Below are positions 1 through 6,391 of a DNA stretch of 11,182 bases, piece after piece (positions within the stretch are counted from its first letter, which is position 1; every line of letters begins with the position of its first letter). The position numbers and the translations under genes are program-made. The notes beneath the pieces were generated by a model. It was not told the origin of the DNA. It saw only the letters and a program-made list of their open reading frames with translations, and ran no database searches. This DNA is from an uncultured Oscillospiraceae bacterium (GTDB lineage Bacteria; Bacillota; Clostridia; Oscillospirales; Acutalibacteraceae), in contig CABVAD010000013.1 of assembly GCA_902496265.1 (NCBI GenBank), forward strand, positions 1 through 11,182, given 5' to 3'.

Positions 1-8
1 TTCCGTCT

Positions 9-50
9 CTCCCCGAGTGAATGGAACGCGCGTCTCATTCACTCGGGGAG
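9..50. promoter_or_regulatory. Perfect 15-bp inverted repeat overlapping the sigma gene ribosome binding site
   Basis: Bases 9-23 (CTCCCCGAGTGAATG) are the exact reverse complement of bases 36-50, separated by 12 nt. The loop itself contains the 8-base palindrome ACGCGCGT (26-33). The right arm ends in GGGGAG, which is the first part of the ribosome binding site of the gene starting at 59. There is no T-run after the right arm, so it does not look like a simple intrinsic terminator. It could be an RNA hairpin that hides the ribosome binding site, or a DNA operator. The arms are seen directly; the role is inference. Confidence 0.6.
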
Positions 51-53
51 GGG
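45..53 (+). promoter_or_regulatory. Ribosome binding site deciding the sigma factor start
   Basis: GGGGAGGGG lies 5 nt before the ATG at 59. The reading frame is open further upstream to a GTG at 17, but that GTG sits inside the left arm of the inverted repeat and has no ribosome binding site, so the ATG at 59 is preferred. Confidence 0.75.
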
Positions 54-58
54 TAAAT

Positions 59-607
59 ATGGGTAACGGCGAGCTTTGCTACCGCCGTTTTATCGAGGGT
101 GATGAAGAAGCCTTTGATGAAATTATGCGGGAATATTTTGACGGTCTTATCTTTTTCATTAACCGTTATGTGTCGGATATTTACGCCGCGGAGGATATTG
201 CAATTGACGTGTTTGCGTATGTCGCGGCGAACAGGAAAGCCTATAATTTTAAGGTATCCCTTAAAACCTATCTGTTTATGATAGGCAGAAGCCGTGCGCT
301 CAATTACATAAAGCACCGCAAAAGGCTTGCAATCACCGCACTTGAGGATGCCGAGGGCTTAATAACGGAGAGGTCGGCGGTTGAAGGCTCGGTTCTTGCC
401 GACGAAAAAAAGCGGCAGGTAAACAAGGTGCTATCACAACTGCCCGATGCTATGCGGCTTGCGGTTCACCTCGTCTATTTTGAGGAGCTTTCCTACGAAG
501 AGGCGGCAAGGGTTATGAAAAAGAATAAAAAGCAGATCGACAATCTTCTCTACCGCGCAAAGTCCTTACTTCGCTCCGAACTCGGAAAGGAGTATGATTT
601 AATATGA
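59..607 (+). CDS. ECF-type RNA polymerase sigma factor (sigma-70 family)
   Basis: Cytoplasmic transcription initiation factor of about 182 aa, the usual size for the extracytoplasmic function group, which has only regions 2 and 4. Region 2 spans about residues 8-88: acidic start (EGDEEAFDEIM), the conserved AAEDIAIDVF stretch at 43-52, then the -10-recognition part with LKTYLFMIGRSRALNYIKHRKR. Region 4 spans about 120-175: LSQLPDAMRLAVHLVYFEELSYEEAARVM followed by the helix-turn-helix recognition helix around KKQIDNLLYRAKSLLR. The ATG at 59 is chosen because of the strong ribosome binding site. The stop overlaps the start of the next gene by 4 nt (ATGA), so the two are translationally coupled, the typical arrangement of sigma and anti-sigma pairs. 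The inducing signal and regulon cannot be read from the sequence. Confidence 0.87.
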   Translation: MGNGELCYRRFIEGDEEAFDEIMREYFDGLIFFINRYVSDIYAAEDIAIDVFAYVAANRKAYNFKVSLKTYLFMIGRSRALNYIKHRKRLAITALEDAEGLITERSAVEGSVLADEKKRQVNKVLSQLPDAMRLAVHLVYFEELSYEEAARVMKKNKKQIDNLLYRAKSLLRSELGKEYDLI

Positions 608-1293
608 AAAGCTTTGAAGAAAGAAAGGCGGAGGTAATGATCCGCAGTGAAATAATTGTAAAAAAACGCAAACGCAGAAACAAAATAATTTTAACCCTTG
701 TGCCGATTACAATTTGTATTTGCGCGCTTAGCGTAACGGCGATACCTACGTTTTTTTCGGGCAAAAAAAATTCCTCTGCCGAAAGCACGCCATCCGAAAC
801 CGCAAGCGAGACCGAAAGCTATACTTATACGGCACCCGAAGAACCCCCGAAAAACGGCGCATCAACAAGCGGTTCGACTGCAAATACTTCCTCCGCTACT
901 TCTTCCACAGCGCTTACAACCGCAATTTTGAAAGACAATGTAACAGTTTATTATCTTACCGAAAACGGTATTGAAAGCGAGGAAATATTTCTGCCCTGTA
1001 CCCCCAAGGACGTTTTTTCTGCTTGGAAAACCAAAAACGGTATCGGGGACGAGGTGGAGCTTATAAAGACGGAAATTAAGGATAATTCGGTTACCGAAAG
1101 CTCGGAAAAAGACGGCTCTAAGGTTATCACCCACACGATCGGCGATTATTTTATCCTTAATATCACGGTTTCAAAAAGCCTTGAAAGCTATTACTCCTCT
1201 CACGGCGAAGACCTGCTTTGCGAGTCGCTAAAAAAAACTATGACGGGGTATAACGGCATAGAGTTTGACGAATATTATCTGTATTTGGAGTGA
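604..1293 (+). CDS. Single-pass membrane protein with GerMN-like outer domain, candidate anti-sigma factor
   Basis: A 229-aa protein of three parts. A short basic cytoplasmic segment (1-27, ending KKRKRRNK) leads into one membrane helix (about 28-50). A Ser/Thr/Glu-rich low-complexity stalk follows (about 53-107). The outer domain (about 112-229) resembles the GerMN fold seen in spore and lipoprotein contexts: a VTVYYLTENG strand, a central amphipathic segment, an ILNITVSKSL strand and an EDLLCESLKKTMTGYNGIEFDEYYLYLE end. The charge pattern places the N-terminus inside and the C-terminus outside. The gene overlaps the sigma gene by 4 nt; AAAGGAG at 586-592 lies 11 nt before the ATG. Position suggests an anti-sigma or signal-sensing partner, but the cytoplasmic part is only about 27 aa and shows no zinc-binding anti-sigma motif, so this role is inferred. 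The GerMN match is by eye. Confidence 0.7.
   Translation: MKSFEERKAEVMIRSEIIVKKRKRRNKIILTLVPITICICALSVTAIPTFFSGKKNSSAESTPSETASETESYTYTAPEEPPKNGASTSGSTANTSSATSSTALTTAILKDNVTVYYLTENGIESEEIFLPCTPKDVFSAWKTKNGIGDEVELIKTEIKDNSVTESSEKDGSKVITHTIGDYFILNITVSKSLESYYSSHGEDLLCESLKKTMTGYNGIEFDEYYLYLE
1287..1290 (+). promoter_or_regulatory. Ribosome binding site supporting a TTG start
   Basis: GGAG at 1287-1290 lies 8 nt before the TTG at 1299. The alternative in-frame GTG at 1290 overlaps this motif and has no ribosome binding site of its own, and the ATG at 1311 is too far away (20 nt). Confidence 0.55.
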
Positions 1294-1298
1294 TTGCT

Positions 1299-2237
1299 TT
1301 GAAAAAGAGAATGTTTTTCGTACTTCTATGCGCCGTTTCTTTGCTTTTGATTTTTCCTCTTACCGCAAGCGCGGACACAGGGCCTAAGCCGTCGGTCAAG
1401 GTGACCTTTAACGGGCTCGGCGATGAATTATGCTACGCAACACTGCTTTCAAAAACCGACTCGACAGGTCCAGCGAGCGTTTGGGACGGCAGGGATGAAA
1501 ACGCCCGCCACAACGAAAATGAAAGCTATTCGTATGCGGAACTGGATTACAAAACCTGGAAAGCCTTTGTCGATTATAAGGACGCGGACGGGTTTTACTT
1601 TCTCCAAACGGGCTGGCAGATTAATAAAACCAAGCGCCTTGACTGGGTGTATTATCCGCCCGAGGTTTTTAAAATTCTTCTTTACTTTCCTGAAAGCAAT
1701 ACCTTTGCGGTAAGTAAAATATACGAGCGCTACGCCTTTGACAGCTATTTTACGGTTGATATGAGCGGCTCTGTGATAGCCGCCGTGGACAGACCCGAAT
1801 ACAGCGAAGCAGAACCGTATAACGAAATAGGCATAACTGCCGAAAAAGACTATGATACGAAACAGGAAATGCTTTCCTTTGCCCTGCGCATAGCTTTAAC
1901 GGTTCTGATTGAAACGGCAGTTGCGCTGTTGTTCGGTTACAGAGCTAAAAAACAGCTTTTGCTGATTGTTGGCGTTAATGCCGCAACACAGCTTATTCTC
2001 AATATTCTGCTAAACGCAGTCTGTCTTAAATCTGGCTATTCGGAGTATATAATCACATATATTCTTTTAGAGCTTGCGGTTTTTGCCGCAGAAGCGGTTA
2101 TATATTCTGTCTTTTTAAACAAGCTTTCCGACAAGCCGAAAAAGCGGGGGATTGCCGTTATCTACGCCCTTGCCGCCAACGCCTGCTCCTTTACAGCAGG
2201 ACTCCTGTTTTCACAAATAATACCTTCGGTATTTTAG
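1299..2237 (+). CDS. Secreted/membrane protein: signal peptide, extracytoplasmic domain, four C-terminal helices; function unknown
   Basis: About 312 aa counted from the TTG at 1299 (315 from the GTG at 1290). A clear signal peptide (KKR, hydrophobic core, predicted cut after LTASA at about residue 25) is followed by an extracytoplasmic domain of about 165 residues rich in Tyr, Trp and Asp, including WKAFVDYKDADGFYFLQTGW and YERYAFDSYFTVDMSG. Four membrane helices follow at about 192-213, 218-242, 250-273 and 285-308, with basic loops (YRAKK, DKPKKR) marking the inner side. I associate this architecture with a conserved clostridial membrane protein family but know no function for it. It follows the sigma/GerMN-like pair almost without a gap and ends at the shared terminator, so it is probably co-transcribed. 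It may be a sensor or effector of the envelope signal controlled by the sigma factor; that is inference. Confidence 0.75.
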   Translation: MKKRMFFVLLCAVSLLLIFPLTASADTGPKPSVKVTFNGLGDELCYATLLSKTDSTGPASVWDGRDENARHNENESYSYAELDYKTWKAFVDYKDADGFYFLQTGWQINKTKRLDWVYYPPEVFKILLYFPESNTFAVSKIYERYAFDSYFTVDMSGSVIAAVDRPEYSEAEPYNEIGITAEKDYDTKQEMLSFALRIALTVLIETAVALLFGYRAKKQLLLIVGVNAATQLILNILLNAVCLKSGYSEYIITYILLELAVFAAEAVIYSVFLNKLSDKPKKRGIAVIYALAANACSFTAGLLFSQIIPSVF

Positions 2238-2238
2238 A

Positions 2239-2286
2239 AAAAACGCACTGCGAAATCTCTTTAATTTGATTTCGCAGTGCGTTTTT
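2239..2286. terminator. Bidirectional intrinsic terminator between convergent operons
   Basis: Bases 2239-2256 and 2269-2286 form a perfect 18-bp stem around a 12-nt loop. The GC-rich core (CGCACTGCG) is flanked by A and T runs, giving a T-run of five on the + strand and six on the - strand. It fills the 53-nt gap between the stop of the + strand gene (2237) and the stop of the - strand gene (2291), so it can end transcription from both sides. Confidence 0.93.
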
Positions 2287-2290
2287 ATGG

Positions 2291-3952
2291 CTATTTAAAT
2301 TCTATTTTTGACACCGTAACCTTTTCATCGGTAAAAGAGACGGTCATTTCAATACTGTCTCCCGCTTTGGCAAGAGGTAGCTTATCCGAAATTGTGATTG
2401 GGGCGATATAGATTTTATCGTCGTTATTTAGCTTTATATAATAGTTTGTGTTGCCCGAGACCACCGCCGAGGCGATATTTTCAATAATGCCCGAAACTGT
2501 TGTTTCCGCCGCGTCCTCGATCTCAAGGTTTTCGTTCTTAAGCTTGCTTATATAGTCCGCGCGAGCCTCCTCAACCGAGCTTCCCGTGCCGACTATCTGA
2601 TACTGGCTTACGTCCACAAAGGCGTACATCTTAACCAGTCCCGCCCCGTCCTTTAGGGACATAAAGTAGGTCGGTCTGTCGGAAATATTGAGCAGCAGCG
2701 GGAAGGTTGAGCTGTATTTAAGGTGCTGAACCTGACCCTCAGCCGACTCCATTGCCGAGTATTCCTCCGCGCCGGGTATTGCGTAATACTTAGTCTCCTT
2801 TGTGCGAAGATTTGTAAGCACAAAGCCGACGTTCGATTCGTCGCTTGTCACCGAGGTGATTCCCGTATACAGATAGACGTCGTCGTTTATAGCGAGATAA
2901 TTATAGCCGTCGGTCGGCTGTAATACGCCTTTTTGACCGAAAATGGAATTAAAGAAGCCCGAGCGGTATTTGCCGTTGTAGATTAACTGCTCCATAATCA
3001 TATCCGAGCTGTAAACCTGATCGACCCATTTAGGTATTTCTTCAAGCTTGTAATACTTGCTTTCGCCCGTAACGGCGTTTAAAAGCACCGCGCCCTCAAT
3101 GTCGCGCCCGCTCCAAAAACCTATCCTAAAGGTCATAGTAGAGGCAACCCAGTAGGGTGTGCCGTCCTCGTCAATCTCAAAGGAAATGTTATCAAATATT
3201 TTTGTGGGATAGTTAAAGCGGAGATAACGGTAGAGGTTTCTCATAAAATATTCGCTTTTTGAATACTTTATGCCGTCTTTGAGACGGACAAGCGCGGTCT
3301 CCTGCGTTGTCATATCCACCGTTATATATGCGGGAATACCCTCGCTGTTGTTATTAAACCACTTGATAATATCGCCGTAGGCAAGGGGGGTGACCCGCAC
3401 GGGCTTGCCCTTATAATTGATTTGGGTGTAATCCTCCTCAATTACAAACTGGGAAACAAGGTCGGAGATTTCGCCTAATTTTCTTTGTCCCAGTCTCGAT
3501 GCGGTGTCGCGGTCGACCACAGGTATCTGCGTGCGGTTAATCTCGGCAACGTCGGCGGTAAAGTCGCCGTCCTCCATAGTGATAAGCTTTTCATAACGCG
3601 AGGCGTTAAATACCTGCGCGCCGATAAGGCTTGCGGCGGCGCTTAAAACCACTATGCATACAACCGCACATACGGCGAAAATAAACGGTTTTCCCGCTTT
3701 CTTCAACGCCTCGCGGCGTTGCTCCTTGGAATTAATCCTGTAAACCCCTCGGTCAACCTTAAAAAGCGAAAATAGGGATAAAATCTGCGAAAAGGCGTTT
3801 ACAACCACGCAGACGACAATGCAGAAGACCAAAAAACCCCACATTTCGCTGCTTCGCGGGTTGATAGGAGGTAATACAAACCAAAATCCGACAAAGATTA
3901 TTACCGCGCTGATAAGCCATTTGAAAATTGCCTTAAAAACATTATTTTTCAT
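2291..3952 (-). CDS. Large three-helix membrane protein with big extracytoplasmic domain, function unknown
   Basis: A 553-aa protein and the last gene of the - strand operon. Three membrane helices lie at about 11-29, 38-62 and 89-112, with a basic loop (SKEQRREALKKAGK, 75-88) between the second and third. About 440 residues follow that should lie outside the membrane. Notable segments are MEDGDFTADVAEI (126-138), NYKGKPVRVTPLAYGDIIKWFNN (179-201), DEDGTPYW, LLNAVTGESKYYKLEEIPKWVDQVYSS, DGYNYLAINDDVYLYTGITSV and LKDGAGLVKMYAFVDVSQYQIVG. The C-terminal 65 or so residues (SGIIENI to KIEFK) are beta-rich and could be a small OB-like barrel. I recall similar proteins in Clostridia without a named role. 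The start has AAAGGAG 6 nt upstream, inside the end of the FeoB-associated gene, which it overlaps by 11 nt, suggesting coupled translation. Confidence 0.8.
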   Translation of the reverse strand: MKNNVFKAIFKWLISAVIIFVGFWFVLPPINPRSSEMWGFLVFCIVVCVVVNAFSQILSLFSLFKVDRGVYRINSKEQRREALKKAGKPFIFAVCAVVCIVVLSAAASLIGAQVFNASRYEKLITMEDGDFTADVAEINRTQIPVVDRDTASRLGQRKLGEISDLVSQFVIEEDYTQINYKGKPVRVTPLAYGDIIKWFNNNSEGIPAYITVDMTTQETALVRLKDGIKYSKSEYFMRNLYRYLRFNYPTKIFDNISFEIDEDGTPYWVASTMTFRIGFWSGRDIEGAVLLNAVTGESKYYKLEEIPKWVDQVYSSDMIMEQLIYNGKYRSGFFNSIFGQKGVLQPTDGYNYLAINDDVYLYTGITSVTSDESNVGFVLTNLRTKETKYYAIPGAEEYSAMESAEGQVQHLKYSSTFPLLLNISDRPTYFMSLKDGAGLVKMYAFVDVSQYQIVGTGSSVEEARADYISKLKNENLEIEDAAETTVSGIIENIASAVVSGNTNYYIKLNNDDKIYIAPITISDKLPLAKAGDSIEMTVSFTDEKVTVSKIEFK

Positions 3953-4112
3953 TTCCTGCTCCTTTTTTATTTTTTTCGGCGCATAAGCCGCAGCCTTTGC
4001 AGTCGCCGCCGCAGAAATGTCTGCCGCTTTTACGCCGTTTTATAAGATAAATCACTGCGGCGATAAACAAAACCGCCACGATACTTAAAATAATATAATC
4101 GTATATGTTCAT
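3942..4112 (-). CDS. FeoB-associated Cys-rich small membrane protein
   Basis: A 56-aa protein that begins 4 nt after the FeoB stop. It has a short N-terminus (MNIYDY), one membrane helix at about 7-25 and a basic inner anchor (KRRK). Its Cys-rich tail, HFCGGDCKGCGLC, places cysteines at 34, 38, 41 and 44 (CX3CX2CX2C), and a Lys-rich end follows. This is the standard layout of the FeoB-associated Cys-rich membrane protein family, found next to FeoB in many Firmicutes and Bacteroidetes and thought to help ferrous iron transport or metal handling. The ATG at 4112 has only a close, weak AAGG upstream (2 nt), so translation probably depends on re-initiation after FeoB. Its 3' end overlaps the start of the next gene in another frame. 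I derived the frame by reverse-complementing bases 3942-4112. Confidence 0.88.
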   Translation of the reverse strand: MNIYDYIILSIVAVLFIAAVIYLIKRRKSGRHFCGGDCKGCGLCAEKNKKGAGNEK

Positions 4113-4116
4113 AGCC

Positions 4117-6126
4117 TTAAAAACCCAAAAGCAGACCTATATTGTATACCGAAAAGGCGCAAATCCACGCGATAACGCATTGAAATACTATTACTCCCGC
4201 GGTGTGAAGACGTGAGCCCAACTCCCCTCTGAGTGTTGCGATTGCGGCAACGCAGGGGGTGTAAAGCAGGGTAAAGACAAGAAAGCTCGCGGCGGTGAGC
4301 GGAGTGAATATTGCCGAGAGGGCGGTGCTTAAGTCTTCAAGCCCGGTGCCCGTAAGCACGCTCATTGTGCTTACAACCGCCTCCTTAGCCGAAAGACCCG
4401 CTAAAAGAGAGGTGCTTATCCGCCAGTCGCTAAGACCTAAGGGGACAAAAATAGGAGAAATCAGCCGTCCGATAGCGGCGAGCAGGCTATCCCCCGAGTC
4501 GGTGACGAAATTAAGCCTTGAATCAAACGCGCCCAAAAACCAGATTATCACGGTTGCCACGAATATAACGGTGAACGCCTTTTGCAGAAAATCCTTCGCC
4601 TTGTCCCACATTAAAAGAAGTACGCTTTTAGCCGAGGGCAGTCGGTAATTAGGCAGTTCCATTACGAACGGTACGGGATTGCCCTTAAAGGCGGTTTTAT
4701 TAAGAATAAGCGCGGTTATTATTCCCGTTATTATTCCGAATATGTAGAGCGCGAACATCACAAGCGCCGAGTGCTTAGGGAAAAAGGCGGCGGAGAAAAC
4801 CGCGTAAATCGGTATTTTAGCCGAGCAGGAGACAAAGGGGATAAGCATAATAGTCATCTTGCGGTCGCGCTCGGACGAAAGGGTGCGAGACGCCATTATC
4901 GCGGGAACAGAACAGCCGAAGCCGATTATCATAGGTACAAAGCTTCTGCCCGAAAGCCCGATTTTACGTAACAGCTTATCCATTACAAAGGCGACCCTCG
5001 CCATATAGCCCGTGTCCTCAAGAATTGAAAGGAAGAAAAACAGCACCACAATTATCGGAAGGAAGGACAGCACGCTTCCGATACCCGCGAAAACGCCGTC
5101 GATTATAAGGCTGTGAACAACCTTGTTGATGCCGTAGGCGGTAAGCGCGGAGTCGGTAAGGGCGGTCAGCTTGTCAATACCGAGCGACATAAGGTCTGAT
5201 AAAAAGCTTCCTATAACCCCGAAGGTCAGCCAGAAAATAAGGAGCATTATAACAAGAAAAAGGGGGAGAGCCAAATATTTATTGGTAAGCACGCTGTCGA
5301 TTTTCACACTGCGGTGATGCTCGCGGCTTTCCCTACACTTAACGACCGCCTTTTCGCAGACGCTTTCAATAAACGAGTAGCGCATATCCGCAAGGGCGGC
5401 GTTGGCATCAAGTCCTCTTTCCGACTCCATTTCCTTAACATTGTGTTCTATCGTTTCAAGCTCGTTTTGGTCAAGCTCCAGCTTTTCGGCAAAGGATAAA
5501 TCCCCCTCGATAAGCTTTGTCGCCGCAAAGCGGGGAGAGATGCCGAAGCTCTGCGCGTGATCCTCAATAAGGTGGGAAACCGCGTGAATACAGCGGTGAA
5601 CGGGACCGGGCGCGCAAAAATCCTGCACCTTCGGTTTAATCTTATTCTTAGCGGTAGCAACCGCGGTTTTAACAAGCTCGCTTATACCCTCGTTCTTAGC
5701 GGCGCTTATCGGTATTGCGGGAACGCCTAAAAGCTCGGAAAAAAGCTTGATATTTACCGTTCCGCCGTTGCCGCGCACCTCGTCCATCATATTAAGTGCC
5801 AACACCATCGGAATACCAAGCTCCAAAAGCTGTAATGTGAGGTAGAGGTTGCGCTCAATATTGGTAGCGTCTATTATGTTGATAATGCCGTCGGGCTTTT
5901 CGTTAAGCACGAAATCGCGGGTTACTATTTCCTCTGTCGAATAGGGGCGGATTGAATAAATCCCCGGTAAATCAACCACCGAACAGCCCTTTGCCGAGGT
6001 GATGTCGCCCATTTTTTGGTCAACCGTAACCCCCGGGAAGTTACCGACATGCTGATTAGCGCCCGTTAGCGCGTTAAATAGGGTGGTTTTACCGCAGTTC
6101 TGATTTCCGACAAGAGCAAAAATCAT
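4117..6126 (-). CDS. feoB: Ferrous iron transport protein B
   Basis: A 669-aa GTPase-coupled inner membrane Fe(II) importer. The N-terminal G domain shows all motifs: G1 GNQNCGKT (7-14), G2 Thr in FPGVTV (30-35), G3 DLPG (52-55), G4 NMMD (112-115) and G5 SAAKNEG (141-147). A helical GDI-like region follows (about 165-265). The membrane part starts near 285 and contains the two Gate regions with their conserved cysteines: GYMARVAFVMD through GFGCSVPAIMASRT (373-415) and PFVSCSAKIPIYAVF (430-444). The LLAGLSAKEAVVSTM and LYTPCVAAIATLRGELGSR segments near the end are also typical. Length is normal for the family. The start overlaps the FeoA stop by 4 nt (ATGA), so FeoA and FeoB are translationally coupled. 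FeoB could also carry Mn(II) in some lineages, but the Feo context favours iron. Confidence 0.97.
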   Translation of the reverse strand: MIFALVGNQNCGKTTLFNALTGANQHVGNFPGVTVDQKMGDITSAKGCSVVDLPGIYSIRPYSTEEIVTRDFVLNEKPDGIINIIDATNIERNLYLTLQLLELGIPMVLALNMMDEVRGNGGTVNIKLFSELLGVPAIPISAAKNEGISELVKTAVATAKNKIKPKVQDFCAPGPVHRCIHAVSHLIEDHAQSFGISPRFAATKLIEGDLSFAEKLELDQNELETIEHNVKEMESERGLDANAALADMRYSFIESVCEKAVVKCRESREHHRSVKIDSVLTNKYLALPLFLVIMLLIFWLTFGVIGSFLSDLMSLGIDKLTALTDSALTAYGINKVVHSLIIDGVFAGIGSVLSFLPIIVVLFFFLSILEDTGYMARVAFVMDKLLRKIGLSGRSFVPMIIGFGCSVPAIMASRTLSSERDRKMTIMLIPFVSCSAKIPIYAVFSAAFFPKHSALVMFALYIFGIITGIITALILNKTAFKGNPVPFVMELPNYRLPSAKSVLLLMWDKAKDFLQKAFTVIFVATVIIWFLGAFDSRLNFVTDSGDSLLAAIGRLISPIFVPLGLSDWRISTSLLAGLSAKEAVVSTMSVLTGTGLEDLSTALSAIFTPLTAASFLVFTLLYTPCVAAIATLRGELGSRLHTAGVIVFQCVIAWICAFSVYNIGLLLGF

Positions 6127-6368
6127 CTGTTTTCACCCTCGCTTTCAATGTCGATTTCCTTTGCGTGCTCCCGCCTGATGGTAAGCTCGTAGCCCCTGAG
6201 AGTTATCTCAATAGGATCGCCTAACGGCGCTATTTTAATAACCTTTACCTTGGTGCCGGGTATCAGCCCCATATCCAAAAGCCGAAGTCTTAAAGCACCC
6301 GCACCGTTCACCGCGGTTATAACCGCTTCTTTTCCAACATCTAAATCATTTAACGTCATATCAATCAC
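6123..6368 (-). CDS. feoA: Ferrous iron transport protein A
   Basis: Small cytoplasmic SH3-like partner of FeoB, 81 aa, normal length. Conserved features are the RLRLLDMGLIPGTKVKVIKIAPLGDPIEITLRGYELTIRREHAKEI core (positions about 27-73), including the LxDMGLxPG turn and the GDPIEI strand. It is thought to bind FeoB and help GTP-dependent transport. Two starts are possible. The GTG at 6368 has AAAGGA 4 nt upstream. The ATG at 6359 gives a more family-like beginning (MTLNDLDVG) but lies 13 nt from the same motif. I list the longer form; the true start may be 6359. It lies only 23 nt after the CDF gene, with no room for a separate promoter, so any Fur- or DtxR-type control would have to act upstream or from inside the CDF gene. 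Confidence 0.93.
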   Translation of the reverse strand: MIDMTLNDLDVGKEAVITAVNGAGALRLRLLDMGLIPGTKVKVIKIAPLGDPIEITLRGYELTIRREHAKEIDIESEGENR

Positions 6369-6391
6369 AGAATCCTTTACTAAGGGAAAAT

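Noticed and set aside
17..58. Upstream GTG start extending the sigma factor by 14 residues
   Set aside because: The GTG lies inside the left arm of the inverted repeat with no ribosome binding site; the ATG at 59 has a strong one and starts where family members usually do.
6369..6391. Short inverted repeat (CCTT/AAGG) between the CDF gene and feoA as a terminator or regulator site
   Set aside because: The stem is only a few base pairs with a mismatch and a 3-nt loop; it is largely the ribosome binding site of feoA.
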